Positions 13,866 to 22,803 of a stretch of DNA of 64,000 bases are shown in pieces; positions within the stretch are counted from its first letter, which is position 1; every line of letters begins with the position of its first letter. Location: assembly GCA_017404985.1 (NCBI GenBank), contig JAFRBK010000052.1, positions 109,198 to 173,197 on the forward strand. The letters run 5' to 3'. Source of the DNA: Clostridia bacterium (GTDB taxonomy: Bacteria > Bacillota > Clostridia > Christensenellales > Aristaeellaceae). The translations under genes were made by a program, and so were the position numbers. Under the pieces are notes generated by a model, which was given only the letters and a program-made list of their open reading frames with translations, was not told where the DNA came from and made no database searches.

Positions 13866-14882
13866 ATGAAAAAGGCACTGGCACTGGTTCTCTCCATGAT
13901 CATGGCATTCTCCCTGGTTTCCCTTGCTTCCGCGGAAGCGAAAACGAACTTCACCATCGGCATCTGCAACTTTGTGGATGACGCGAGCCTCAACCAGATT
14001 ATCGCGAACATCCGGGAGCGCCTGGGCGAAATCGCCGCGGAAAAGGGCGTCACCTTCGACATCAAAGAGGACAACTGCAACCTGGACGGCAGCGTGATGC
14101 AGCAGATTATTTCCAACTTCCTGGCGGATGAAGTCGACCTGATGGTCGGCGTGGCCACCCCGGTGGCGCTGACGATGCAGGGAATGACGGAAGACAAGCC
14201 GGTGCCGGTGGTATTCGCCGCGGTGTCCGACCCGGTCGGCGCCGGAATCGTCCAGAGCCTGGAGGCGCCCGGCGCCAATCTGACCGGCACATCGGACTAC
14301 CTGGACACCGGCGCCGTGCTGAACCTGATCTTCGCCGCGAATCCGGACGCGAAGAAGGTAGCGCTCCTGTACAACCCCTCTGAGGATGCCTCCACGGCGC
14401 CGATTGCCGCCGCGAAGGAGATCCTGGGCGGAAAAGGCATTGAAGTGAAGGAATACACCGGCAGCAACGCTTCCGAGGTTATGCTCGCGGCTGACGCGAT
14501 CGTGAACGACGGGATGGACGCGGTGTTCACTCCCACGGACAACACGATCATGAGCGCGGAGCTTTCCATTTATGAAAAGTTTGCCGAGGCGAAGATTCCG
14601 CACTATACCGGGGCCGACTCCTTCGCCCTGAACGGCGCGTTCCTGGGCTACGGTGTCGACTACGCGAACCTGGGCCGCGAAACCGCGGACATGATCGCCG
14701 CCATTCTGGTGGACGGCGCGGATCCGGCAGCTACGCCGGTCAAAACCTTTGACAACGGCACGGCCACGGTAAACACCGAGATCTGCGCGGCGATCGGATT
14801 CGACTTAGAAACGATCCGGGAAGCGTTCGCCCCCTACTGCACCCAGGTGAAAGAAATCAAAACCGCTGAAAGCTTTGAGTAA
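13866..14882 (+). CDS. trpX: TrpX-like ABC transporter substrate-binding protein
   Basis: Periplasmic-type binding protein (ABC_sub_bind family) with a Sec signal peptide (MKKALALVLSMIMAFSLVSLASA). Mature segments such as VGVATPVAL, PVVFAAVSDPVGAGIV and FTPTDNTIMSA are typical of the TrpX group. No lipobox cysteine is seen, unlike many Gram-positive binding proteins. The start ATG 13866 follows AAAGGAAGG; the frame is open upstream only by chance through the T-box leader. The UGG T-box upstream makes tryptophan (or a precursor) the likely ligand. Confidence 0.88.
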   Translation: MKKALALVLSMIMAFSLVSLASAEAKTNFTIGICNFVDDASLNQIIANIRERLGEIAAEKGVTFDIKEDNCNLDGSVMQQIISNFLADEVDLMVGVATPVALTMQGMTEDKPVPVVFAAVSDPVGAGIVQSLEAPGANLTGTSDYLDTGAVLNLIFAANPDAKKVALLYNPSEDASTAPIAAAKEILGGKGIEVKEYTGSNASEVMLAADAIVNDGMDAVFTPTDNTIMSAELSIYEKFAEAKIPHYTGADSFALNGAFLGYGVDYANLGRETADMIAAILVDGADPAATPVKTFDNGTATVNTEICAAIGFDLETIREAFAPYCTQVKEIKTAESFE

Positions 14883-14884
14883 TC

Positions 14885-15823
14885 ATGATGAGTATTGACA
14901 AATGGCTGGCGCTGGGGCAGACGGCGGCAGAGCTGGGGCTGGTGAACGCCCTGACCGTGCTGAGCCTGTTCCTGAGCTATTCGATGCTGAATGTCTGCGA
15001 CCTGTCCACGGACGGATGCTTTACCCTCGGCGCGGCGGTGGGTGCGCTGGTGGCGATTGCCGGGTTTCCCTGGCTTTCGCTGCCGGCCGCCATGCTGGCC
15101 GGCGTGGTTTCCGGCTTTGTGACGGCGACCCTGCAGACCCGGATGGGCGTGCAGAGCCTGCTGGCGGGCATTGTGGTGAAAACCGCCCTGTACTCCGTGA
15201 ACATGGCGCTGACCGGCAACAAGGCCACGCTGAGCATGAACAAGGTGCCGACCGTGTTTTCCATGGCCAAAACGGCCCTGAAGGATACGCCTCTGGCCGG
15301 ACAGAGCACGCTGATCGTGATGCTGGTGATTGTCGCCCTGGCCGCCTGGTTCCTCTGCGCCTTTCTGAAGACCAAACTGGGGCTGGCCATCCGCGCCACC
15401 GGAAGCAATGCGGATATGGTGCGGTCCTCCTCTATCAATCCCACGTTCACGACGACCGTGGGGCTTTGCGTTTCCAACGCGTTCACGGCGCTGAGCGGAT
15501 GCCTGATGGCCCAGCAGCAGAAAAACTTTGAAATCAATATGGGCTCCGGCATGGTGACGGTGGCCCTGGCCAGCCTGCTGATCGGCGGCGTGTTCGTTGC
15601 GAAACACCGGCCGGTGCCGCTGCGCGCGCTGGGCGCCGTGCTCGGCGCGATCCTGTTCCGGATTGTCTATGCGCTGGCCCTCCGGTTCAATATGCCGGCC
15701 TTCATGCTGAAGGCAGTGTCCTCGGTGATCGTGGTTCTGGCGATTTCCGGCCCGTACCTGCGCAGCCAGCTGCCGCTGATCCTGCGGCGGTGGAAGTATT
15801 CCCGGGAAGGGAGGGACGCCTGA
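14885..15823 (+). CDS. trpY: TrpY-like ABC transporter permease
   Basis: Hydrophobic protein of 312 aa with about eight membrane helices, in the branched-chain-amino-acid/TrpY permease family (PF02653 type). Recognisable segments are DLSTDGCFTLGAA, MGVQSLLAGIVVKTALYSVNM and the cytoplasmic GLAIRATGSNADMVRSSSI loop. It starts 2 bases after trpX and its stop overlaps the trpZ start (TGATG). With trpX and trpZ it should form the importer governed by the Trp T-box. Confidence 0.87.
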   Translation: MMSIDKWLALGQTAAELGLVNALTVLSLFLSYSMLNVCDLSTDGCFTLGAAVGALVAIAGFPWLSLPAAMLAGVVSGFVTATLQTRMGVQSLLAGIVVKTALYSVNMALTGNKATLSMNKVPTVFSMAKTALKDTPLAGQSTLIVMLVIVALAAWFLCAFLKTKLGLAIRATGSNADMVRSSSINPTFTTTVGLCVSNAFTALSGCLMAQQQKNFEINMGSGMVTVALASLLIGGVFVAKHRPVPLRALGAVLGAILFRIVYALALRFNMPAFMLKAVSSVIVVLAISGPYLRSQLPLILRRWKYSREGRDA

Positions 15824-16611
15824 TGCTGGAGCTGAGGAACGTCTGCAAAACCTTCCATGCGGGAACGCCGGACGAGAAACGGGCGCTGATTGACGTGTCC
15901 CTGCAGGTTGCGGACGGGGACTTCATCAGCATTATCGGGGCGAACGGCGCCGGAAAATCGACGCTGTTCAACGCGATCTGCGGCAGCTTTTTTGTCGATT
16001 CCGGCAGCATCCTGCTGGACGGGAAAAACGTAACAATGACGCCGGAGCACCAGCGCGCCCGGGTGATCGGGCGGCTGTTCCAGGACCCGATGCGCGGCAG
16101 TGCCCCGGATATGAGCATTGAGGAAAACCTGGCGCTGGCGGCCGGCATCGGCGGCTGGCTGTCCCGGGTTTCCGCTTCGGACCGGAAAGCTTTCCGGGAA
16201 CGGCTGAGCCTGCTCGGCATGGGGCTGGAGGACCGGATGCGCCAGCCCGTCGGCCTTCTGTCCGGCGGCCAGCGCCAGGCGCTGACGCTGCTGATGGCAA
16301 CCTACCAGGTTCCGAAGATTCTCCTGCTGGACGAGCATACCGCCGCCCTGGACCCGGGCACCGCGGAAAAGGTGCTGGCCCTGACCCGGCAGATTGTCAG
16401 CGAGCACCGGATCACCTGCCTGATGATCACCCATAACATGCAATCCGCCCTTGACCTGGGCAACCGGACGCTGATGATGGACCAGGGGCAGATCATCTAT
16501 GACGTGACCGGGGAGGAACGGGCCGGACTGACCATCGGGGACCTGACGGAGAAATTCCGCCAGCTGAGCGGCAAGACCCTGGACAACGACAGAATGCTCC
16601 TGAGAAAATGA
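15823..16611 (+). CDS. trpZ: TrpZ-like ABC transporter ATP-binding protein
   Basis: ABC ATPase. Walker A GANGAGKST, signature LSGGQRQAL, Walker B ILLLDEHTAALD and the switch His in MITHNM are all intact. The ATG at 15823 overlaps the trpY stop; the frame is open back to 15790 but that start lies within trpY. About 262 aa. It is the third gene of the T-box-controlled importer operon. Confidence 0.9.
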   Translation: MLELRNVCKTFHAGTPDEKRALIDVSLQVADGDFISIIGANGAGKSTLFNAICGSFFVDSGSILLDGKNVTMTPEHQRARVIGRLFQDPMRGSAPDMSIEENLALAAGIGGWLSRVSASDRKAFRERLSLLGMGLEDRMRQPVGLLSGGQRQALTLLMATYQVPKILLLDEHTAALDPGTAEKVLALTRQIVSEHRITCLMITHNMQSALDLGNRTLMMDQGQIIYDVTGEERAGLTIGDLTEKFRQLSGKTLDNDRMLLRK

Positions 16612-16654
16612 AAACGGGAAAACAATCATAAAACAACGCGGAAGCGGGAAACTG

Positions 16655-16731
16655 TGATAAAATAACCCATCAGACCGGATGCACCCCGGCTGTATTGACG
16701 GAGTGGGGGAGCATGCGGTAAGATGGGTTTT
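16655..16731 (+). promoter_or_regulatory. Extended -10 element and long hairpin before dapA
   Basis: An extended -10 (TG at 16655, TAAAAT 16658-16663) is followed by a 66-base imperfect hairpin: AACCCATC (16664-16671) pairs with GATGGGTT (16722-16729), and inside it ACCG/CGGT, ATGC/GCAT and CCCC/GGGG pair in register. It ends in TTTT. It may terminate the trpXYZ transcript or act as a structured leader for dapA. Confidence 0.45.
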
Positions 16732-16757
16732 ACCATTTCAGACGGAGGTGTTTGCCT

Positions 16758-17654
16758 GTGCGGCACACAGTGTTTACAGGGGCCGGAACTGCCATCATCA
16801 CCCCTTTTGACGCACGGGGGGAGATCGATTACGATGCCTACGGCCGGCTGATCGATTTTCAGCTGGCGGAGGGAATTGACGCGATTGTCGCCGCCGGGAC
16901 CACCGGCGAGGGCAGTACGCTGACCGACGCCGAATATGAGCAGCTGATTGCTTTTTCCGTGAAGCGGATCAACGGAAAGGTGCCGTTGGTGGCCGGGTCC
17001 GGGTCCAACGATACCGCCCACGCGATTGAGCGGACGAAGACGGCCTGCGCCGCCGGGGCGGACGCCGTGCTGCTCGTGACCCCCTATTACAACAAAACGA
17101 CCCAGCGGGGGCTGATCGCCAGCTTTTCCGCCATCGCGGACGCAAGCACGGTTCCCTGCATTCTGTACAACGTGCCGTCCCGCACCGGGCTGAACATGCT
17201 GCCGGAAACCCTGGCGGAGCTGGCGAAGCACGAGCGGATTGCGGCGGTCAAGGAAGCCTGCGGCAACCTGAGCCAGGTGGCGAAGGAACGCCTGCTCTGC
17301 GGGGAGAACCTGGACATCTATTCCGGCTGCGACGACCAGATCGTGCCGACCCTGAGCCTTGGCGGAAAGGGAATTATCTCCGTGGTGTCCAACATCCTGC
17401 CGGCCAGGACGGCTGAGATCTGCCGGCGATTCTTCCGGGGTGACGTTGCCGGCGCCGCTGCGCTGCAGCTGGACATGCTGGAGCTGATGAACCAGCTGAT
17501 GATCGAAACCAACCCGATTCCCGTCAAAGCGGCCTGCGCCGCGCTGGGATACGGGGCGAACAAACTCCGCCTCCCGCTGGTGGAAATGGATGAGAAATAC
17601 CGGCCGAAGCTGACAGAACTGATGCGGAAGGCCGGACTGGAGGCCAAAGCATGA
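16758..17654 (+). CDS. dapA: 4-Hydroxy-tetrahydrodipicolinate synthase
   Basis: Condenses aspartate semialdehyde with pyruvate, the first step of the lysine/diaminopimelate branch. The Schiff-base lysine is Lys165 in AAVKEACGN, Tyr137 is in ILYNVPSRTG, and the substrate loop GTTGEGSTL is at residues 47-55. GTG 16758 is chosen because GGAGG lies 9 bases upstream; TTG 16752 is too close to it. It overlaps dapB by 4 bases. Length is the family norm. Confidence 0.95.
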   Translation: MRHTVFTGAGTAIITPFDARGEIDYDAYGRLIDFQLAEGIDAIVAAGTTGEGSTLTDAEYEQLIAFSVKRINGKVPLVAGSGSNDTAHAIERTKTACAAGADAVLLVTPYYNKTTQRGLIASFSAIADASTVPCILYNVPSRTGLNMLPETLAELAKHERIAAVKEACGNLSQVAKERLLCGENLDIYSGCDDQIVPTLSLGGKGIISVVSNILPARTAEICRRFFRGDVAGAAALQLDMLELMNQLMIETNPIPVKAACAALGYGANKLRLPLVEMDEKYRPKLTELMRKAGLEAKA

Positions 17655-18397
17655 GAATTCTGTTGTGCGGATATGACGGGCATATGGGACGGGAAGTCCG
17701 AACCTGCGCGGAGCGGGCGGCGGGCTGCGAGATCACGGCCGGCGTCGACCCGATGACGGCGGGCGCGGATCCCCTGTGCGTGAAAACCTTCGGGGAAGTG
17801 AAAGCGGAAGCGGATGTGGTCATCGACTTCAGCCATCACAGCATGACCGGCGCCCTGCTGGACTACGCGGAGGAAAAAGGGCTGCCTGTGGTGCTGGCGA
17901 CCACCGGCCAGACGGAGGAGGAAAAGGAACGGATCCGCCGGGCGGCCGGGATTGTACCGGTGTTCCTGGCGGCCAACTACAGCCTGGGCATCGCCGTGCT
18001 GACGGACCTGGTCAAACGGGCCGCGGCGCTCTATCCCGACGGGGAGATTGAAATCGTGGAACAGCACCACGACCGGAAGCTGGACGCCCCGAGCGGCACC
18101 GCGCTGGCGCTGTTCGGCGCGGTGAAGGAGGTCCGGCCCGACGCTGAAGCGGTTACCGGCCGCTCCGGCCAGGGAAAGCGGCAACCGCAGGATGTAGGCA
18201 TCCACGCCATCCGGATGGGAAACATCGTCGGCGTGCACGAGGTGATGATCGGGACGCAGAACGAACGGATCACCCTGAAGCACGAGGCATTCAGCCGGGG
18301 CGTTTTCGCTGAGGGCAGCCTGAAGGCGGCGGCTTTCCTGATCGGAAAGAAACCGGGCCTGTATGATATGAAGGATTTGCTGAAGGAAGGGAAATAA
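17651..18397 (+). CDS. dapB: 4-Hydroxy-tetrahydrodipicolinate reductase
   Basis: Reduces the DapA product with NAD(P)H. An N-terminal Rossmann start (MRILLCGYDGHMGREV) is followed by VVIDFSHH, VLATTGQ and the catalytic segment EQHHDRKLDAPSGTA. The RIGNIVGVHEV-like region (here RMGNIVGVHEVMIG) is typical. 248 aa. Start and stop coupling with dapA (ATGA) and close spacing to ddh show one operon. Confidence 0.95.
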   Translation: MRILLCGYDGHMGREVRTCAERAAGCEITAGVDPMTAGADPLCVKTFGEVKAEADVVIDFSHHSMTGALLDYAEEKGLPVVLATTGQTEEEKERIRRAAGIVPVFLAANYSLGIAVLTDLVKRAAALYPDGEIEIVEQHHDRKLDAPSGTALALFGAVKEVRPDAEAVTGRSGQGKRQPQDVGIHAIRMGNIVGVHEVMIGTQNERITLKHEAFSRGVFAEGSLKAAAFLIGKKPGLYDMKDLLKEGK

Positions 18398-18401
18398 CAC
18401 C

Positions 18402-19379
18402 ATGAAAATCGGCATTTACGGATACGGCAACCTGGGTCGGGGCGTGGAGCTGGGCATCCGCCAGAACCCGGACATGGAACTGTTCGGCGTGTTCACGCGC
18501 CGGAATCCTGAAACGGTCCACACCCTGACCGGCGCTAAGGTGTATGCGGCGGACCGGGCGGCAGACTATGCTGGGGAGATCGACGTGATGATTATCTGCG
18601 GCGGCAGCGCATCAGACCTGCCGGAGATGACGCCGATGCTGGCCAGGCACTTCAACGTGATCGATTCCTTCGATACCCATGCCCGGATTCCGGAGCATTT
18701 CGCCAATGTGGATGAAGCGGCCTTCCGTACCGGGCACACGGCGCTGATCAGCGCCGGATGGGATCCCGGCCTGTTCTCGCTGGCCCGGCTGTATATGAAC
18801 GCTGTGCTGCCGGACGGGAAAGACTATACCTTCTGGGGCCGGGGCGTGAGCCAGGGCCACAGCGACGCGGTTCGCCGGATTCCCGGCGTGAAGGACGCCC
18901 GCCAGTATACCGTGCCGGTTCCGGAAGCGCTGGCGCAGGTCAGGGCCGGGGAAAACCCCGAACTGACCACCCGCCAGAAGCATACGCGGGAGTGCTATGT
19001 CGTGGCGGAGGACGGCGCGGACAAGGCGCTCATTGAAAAGCAGATCAAGGAGATGCCGAACTATTTCGCCGACTACGACACCACCGTCACGTTCATCACG
19101 GAGGAGGAGATGAAGCGGGACCACCAGGGCCTGCCCCACGGCGGGCAGGTGATCCGCTGCGGCAATACCGGCGCGGACAACGGCCACCGCCATGTGATGG
19201 AGTTTTCCCTGAAGCTGGATTCCAACCCGGAATTCACCGCTTCCGTGCTGATCGCCTGCGCGAGGGCGGTGGGCAGGATGCACGGGCGCGGGATTTTCGG
19301 CTGCAAGACCCTGTTCGACCTGGCCCCGGCGGACCTGAGCCCCCTCAGCGGAGAGGAACTCCGGGCGCACCTGCTGTAA
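18402..19379 (+). CDS. ddh: meso-Diaminopimelate dehydrogenase
   Basis: NADPH-dependent enzyme that aminates tetrahydrodipicolinate directly to meso-DAP, bypassing the acylated intermediates. Family features are GIYGYGNLGRGVE at the N terminus, SFDTHARIPEH, SAGWDPGLFSLARLY and FWGRGVSQGHSDAVRRIPGV. 325 aa, normal length. Together with dapA and dapB this gives a three-gene route from aspartate semialdehyde to the wall cross-link amino acid meso-DAP. A bidirectional terminator follows. Confidence 0.95.
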   Translation: MKIGIYGYGNLGRGVELGIRQNPDMELFGVFTRRNPETVHTLTGAKVYAADRAADYAGEIDVMIICGGSASDLPEMTPMLARHFNVIDSFDTHARIPEHFANVDEAAFRTGHTALISAGWDPGLFSLARLYMNAVLPDGKDYTFWGRGVSQGHSDAVRRIPGVKDARQYTVPVPEALAQVRAGENPELTTRQKHTRECYVVAEDGADKALIEKQIKEMPNYFADYDTTVTFITEEEMKRDHQGLPHGGQVIRCGNTGADNGHRHVMEFSLKLDSNPEFTASVLIACARAVGRMHGRGIFGCKTLFDLAPADLSPLSGEELRAHLL

Positions 19380-19383
19380 GAAA

Positions 19384-19427
19384 CAAAAAAACCGGCTGCT
19401 CCCGTATCAGGGAACAGCCGGTTTTTT
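19384..19427 (+). terminator. Bidirectional terminator between ddh and the GH3 gene
   Basis: ACCGGCTG (19391-19398) pairs with CAGCCGGT (19415-19422), with an inner CCC/GGG extension. T-runs flank it on both strands (19422-19427 on plus, A-run 19385-19391 for minus), so it serves both convergent genes. Confidence 0.88.
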
Positions 19428-19435
19428 CATTGCCT

Positions 19436-21601
19436 TCAGAGAAACTCAAAGGTTTTTGTCAGAATCAGATGGTCCGCAAAGCCGGTGGAAAGCGCAAAGG
19501 TTCCGGGCTCGGAAACGAACTCACAATCGAAATTCCAGAAGCGAAGCTGCGGCTCGGTGACCGTGAAGGTAACCCGGGCGGTTTCCCCGGGGGCGAGGAA
19601 GACTTTTTTGTAATCAATGAGCTGCTGCACCGGACGGACAACCGAGGCCTTCAGATCCCGCATATACAGCTGGACCGCTTCCTTGCCGGCGGCCTGGCCC
19701 CGGTTGGCGACGGTGACTGTCACAGTCAGGGAGCCGCCTTTTTCCAGCGTTTCCCGGTCCAGGGTAAGGGAACTATAGGCGAAGTCCGTGTAGCTCAGGC
19801 CGTAGCCGAAGGAATACAGCGGCAGGTTCGGCGTATCCAGATAGCAGCTGGAGAAGGGGAAGGCCTGGCTGTCCGGGCCGGGCTTGGGCCGGCCGGTATT
19901 CATCCGGCTGTAGGACATGGGGAGCTGGCCGACGCTCCGGGGCAGGCTGACGGACAGTTTTCCGCAGGGATTGGCTTCGCCGAACAGCAGCCGGGCAGCG
20001 GCATTGCCGGCTTCGGTGCCGGGATACCACATCTCCAGAATCGCGGGAGCGATCTTTTCCAGTTTCGTCAGCGCCAGGGGGCGGCCGTTGAACAGCACCA
20101 CCACGGTATGGGGATTCGCTTCAATCACCCTGCGGGCGAGCTCCAGCTGCATGCCCGGAAGCGTGAGTTCCGCCCGGCTCCGGCCTTCTCCGCTGTCATC
20201 CTCTTTTTCGCCGAGGGCCAGGATGACGGCCTCCGCGGCCCGGGCGGCGGCAACGGCTTTCATGATGCCGCTTTCATCCGTATCGCCGATTGCTGCGCTG
20301 CAGCCGGTTTCAATCAGCAGCTCGGTATCCGGCGCCAGGGCGCGGATGCCTTCCGGCAGCGTTACGGCATCCTTCCACGCGCCGGGCCGGCTCCAGAAAC
20401 CGACCAGGTGCTGCGTTTCGGCAAAGGGGCCGATCAGCGCCAGGCGGCGGGCTGTCCGCGGCAGGGGAAGAATCCCATCATTTTTCAGCAGGACCGCACT
20501 CTCCTCCGCGGCCCGGCGGGCGATTTCCCGATGGGCCGGGCACAGGTAAAGCGCCTTTTCCTTTTCTTCGTCCGCGCCCCGCAGGGGATTTTCAAAAAGC
20601 CCCAGCTCGTTTTTCAGGGACAGCACCCGGAAAACCGCCCGGTCCAGCGCCTCTTCGGAAACGGCGCCTTCCCGGACCAGGTCCGCCAGATGCAGGTAGT
20701 AGGCGTTCTTGACCATGTCGATGTCGCAGCCGGCTTCCATGGCCAGGCGGGCGGCATCCTTCAGGTCCTCCGCGACACCGTGGGTAACCAGCTCGCCGAC
20801 GGCGTCATAGTCGCTGATGACCACGCCGCCGAAGCCCCATTCTTCCCGCAGCACTTTATTCATCAGCCATTTGTTGGCGACGGAGGGAACGCCGTTCAGG
20901 GAGTTGAAGGAGGGCATGACCAGGCGGGCGCCCGCATCCAGGCAGGCTTTATAGGCCGGGAGATAGGTTTCCCGCAGAATCCGCTCCGAGAGCTCCACCC
21001 CATTGTAATCCCGTCCGGCTTCCCCGGCGCCGTAGGCTGCGTAATGCTTGACACAGCAGGCAACGTTTTCCGGATTCCCGAGGTCCTCCCCCTGGGTGGC
21101 CCGGACGACGGCGGCGCCCATCCGGCTGTTGATCAGGGGCTCTTCGGAATTGGTTTCCATGATGCGCCCCCACCGCCCGTCCCGGGCGGTATCCACCATG
21201 GGGTTGAAGGTGACATGGACACCGCAGGCGGCGGATTCCTTCCGGGCCATGTCCGCGCATTCCGCCATCAGGCTGTCGTCAAAGGAGCAGCCTATGGCCA
21301 GCGGAATCGGATACGTGGTCCGCAGGCCATGGATAACATCCAGCATCAGCAGCAGGGGAATTTTCTTCGGGTCCGCTGCCAGGTGCTTTTCCTGCAGGGC
21401 TTTTGCCTGGGAGGCGTCTTCAAAGGTCAGCACGCTGCCCATGACGCGGTTCAGATCCTCCGCGGGCAGCATTTCCCCCTCCGGGCCGGTGATTTCCATC
21501 TGGTTTTTAATAAACTGGCCGGCATTGCACTGGACCAGCTGGCCGACTTTTTCCTCCAGGGTCAGGCTTTCCAGCAAAGATTGAAGCTGTTCTTTTGTCA
21601 T
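19436..21601 (-). CDS. Glycoside hydrolase family 3 (beta-glucosidase-like)
   Basis: 721-aa GH3 enzyme with the BglX-like order: N-terminal TIM barrel, alpha/beta sandwich, C-terminal fibronectin-III-like domain. The nucleophile is Asp264 in GVVISDYDAV; substrate-site segments VIHGLRTTYPIPL, ETNSEEPLI and CVKHYAAYG are present. There is no signal peptide, so it probably acts in the cytoplasm on imported oligosaccharides, which fits the sugar ABC importer nearby. Beta-glucosidase and beta-xylosidase activities cannot be separated from sequence alone. Confidence 0.92.
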   Translation of the reverse strand: MTKEQLQSLLESLTLEEKVGQLVQCNAGQFIKNQMEITGPEGEMLPAEDLNRVMGSVLTFEDASQAKALQEKHLAADPKKIPLLLMLDVIHGLRTTYPIPLAIGCSFDDSLMAECADMARKESAACGVHVTFNPMVDTARDGRWGRIMETNSEEPLINSRMGAAVVRATQGEDLGNPENVACCVKHYAAYGAGEAGRDYNGVELSERILRETYLPAYKACLDAGARLVMPSFNSLNGVPSVANKWLMNKVLREEWGFGGVVISDYDAVGELVTHGVAEDLKDAARLAMEAGCDIDMVKNAYYLHLADLVREGAVSEEALDRAVFRVLSLKNELGLFENPLRGADEEKEKALYLCPAHREIARRAAEESAVLLKNDGILPLPRTARRLALIGPFAETQHLVGFWSRPGAWKDAVTLPEGIRALAPDTELLIETGCSAAIGDTDESGIMKAVAAARAAEAVILALGEKEDDSGEGRSRAELTLPGMQLELARRVIEANPHTVVVLFNGRPLALTKLEKIAPAILEMWYPGTEAGNAAARLLFGEANPCGKLSVSLPRSVGQLPMSYSRMNTGRPKPGPDSQAFPFSSCYLDTPNLPLYSFGYGLSYTDFAYSSLTLDRETLEKGGSLTVTVTVANRGQAAGKEAVQLYMRDLKASVVRPVQQLIDYKKVFLAPGETARVTFTVTEPQLRFWNFDCEFVSEPGTFALSTGFADHLILTKTFEFL

Positions 21602-21653
21602 GATCCGGGTTCCTTTCTGAAAAAGGTTGCTTGGTCAGGCTGTGGTTGCTGTT

Positions 21654-21682
21654 ATCCTACCATAGGCCGGGCATTCTGGCAA
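21654..21682 (-). promoter_or_regulatory. Promoter of the GH3 gene
   Basis: On the minus strand TTGCCA (21682-21677), 17 bases and TAGGAT (21659-21654) lie about 50 bases before the start codon. Confidence 0.5.
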
Positions 21683-21710
21683 TCTCGGGAAGCAGGAAAA
21701 ACGTGCCCCT

Positions 21711-22115
21711 TTACACCGAAAGGATGCATTTTTCGTCAAAAAGGGAAATCATATGGTCGTGTGTCATCAGGTGCATCTTTTCAATCCTGGCTTGCGCCAG
21801 AAGCAGGCGATCATAGGGATCTTTATGTTCTTCTCCTTCGCCACCCCAACGGAGATTGTTCTCAGCCGCCAAGTGCCTGGACAGCAGAGGCAGTTCGATA
21901 TAACCCGCTTCCATGCAGCAGTTGATGAAATCTTCTGTCGTGAATTCAAGATTGTTCTTTTTGCTTTTGCGCTTGTTGTTTATTTCGAGAGTGGAAACGG
22001 CACTGATGAAGATATTATTATCCGGATCCAGCAGCATTTCCCGGGCAGGCCCGGTCAGGCGCGGATCATCCGTGATTGCCCAGACAGCAATGTGGGTATC
22101 CAACAAAATATTCAC
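21711..22115 (-). CDS. VapC-like PIN-domain toxin
   Basis: 134-aa PIN-domain ribonuclease. The acidic metal-binding residues are seen in LLDTH (Asp6), STLEINNK, DPYDRLLLAQA and near THDHMISLFD. It follows the antitoxin gene with a 4-base overlap (ATGA), the normal order of a type II toxin-antitoxin pair. PIN toxins of this sort usually cut tRNA or rRNA; the target here is unknown. The operon appears autoregulated through operators upstream of the antitoxin gene. Confidence 0.85.
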   Translation of the reverse strand: MNILLDTHIAVWAITDDPRLTGPAREMLLDPDNNIFISAVSTLEINNKRKSKKNNLEFTTEDFINCCMEAGYIELPLLSRHLAAENNLRWGGEGEEHKDPYDRLLLAQARIEKMHLMTHDHMISLFDEKCILSV

Positions 22116-22354
22116 AGAACACCCTCCGTCAGCATTGCAGCTGCTTCTTCATTATTTTCATCAAAATTTTCGGGAGCTGTGAACTTTCCTTTCGCGACCC
22201 CGATTCTTTTCGAAACCGAGGATTGATCAGCCAGTATGATTTTAACGACCGGTTTTCCGTTTCTGGCAACGGTGATGGACTTTTCTTTTCCGGACTCCAG
22301 AAGGCGAATCAGTTTGGAAAAACCGGTTTTCGCCTCGAGAATATTCACCTGCAT
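22112..22354 (-). CDS. Phd/YefM-like antitoxin
   Basis: 80-aa protein beginning MQVNILEAKTGFSKLIRLLESG and continuing ITVARNGKPVVKI, the classic Phd/YefM N-terminal DNA-binding domain. The C-terminal acidic part should bind and block the PIN toxin encoded next. First gene of the pair, overlapping the toxin start by 4 bases. Confidence 0.85.
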   Translation of the reverse strand: MQVNILEAKTGFSKLIRLLESGKEKSITVARNGKPVVKIILADQSSVSKRIGVAKGKFTAPENFDENNEEAAAMLTEGVL

Positions 22355-22368
22355 AAAAAGGCCTCCTC

Positions 22369-22431
22369 TCTGACCATCAGACCAGGTTAGTCTTCTGACC
22401 AGATTATAAACCAGGCATGGAAATAAATCAA
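22369..22431 (-). promoter_or_regulatory. Toxin-antitoxin promoter and paired operators
   Basis: Minus-strand promoter: TTGATT (22431-22426), 17 bases, TATAAT (22408-22403). Two imperfect palindromes with TCTG...CAGA arms sit at 22394-22403 (touching the -10) and 22369-22381 (over the leader), centres about 23 bp apart. This is the expected layout for autorepression by the antitoxin or the toxin-antitoxin complex. Confidence 0.6.
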
Positions 22432-22645
22432 GCTGTTTCTCCGTGTTTCGAATCCCGGCAACGGAAAACCCTTACAGCGCAATACTTGCAGAGCCGTGAA
22501 ACGTACGATTCGTGACAAAAAGAGCGCAGACTGCTCTTGTGCCGCTTCATTTCTTGCTGTACAAAATATAGTGAAAACAGGAAAAAAACACGGGAAAGCA
22601 AGGAAATACAAGGATTTGTGGCCTGACAAGAAATGAAAAGGCTTC

Positions 22646-22753
22646 GCAAACGTTTCCAAACCATGAACGCAATAATTGCAAAAAAACAGGACAATTTGTG
22701 AGGAAAATTTACCTTATGACACATTGCGAAAGTACGGACAAATGCGTCATAAT
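22646..22753 (+). promoter_or_regulatory. Promoter and LacI/CcpA-like site before the sugar-binding protein gene
   Basis: TTGCGA (22724-22729), 18 bases and CATAAT (22748-22753) give a plausible promoter. About 75 bp upstream GCAAACGTTTCC (22646-22657) has the AAACGTTT core of LacI-family or cre operators. The rest of the 449-bp gap (22355-22803) is AT-rich leader with no further gene seen. Confidence 0.45.
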
Positions 22754-22803
22754 TTACACAGCAAGCACGGAATGTGCACAAATTTAAAAGGGAGGAAACC
22801 AAA

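Noticed and set aside
19430-21925. 831-codon plus-strand open frame
   Set aside because: Antisense to the GH3 gene, which has complete family motifs, a promoter and a terminator.
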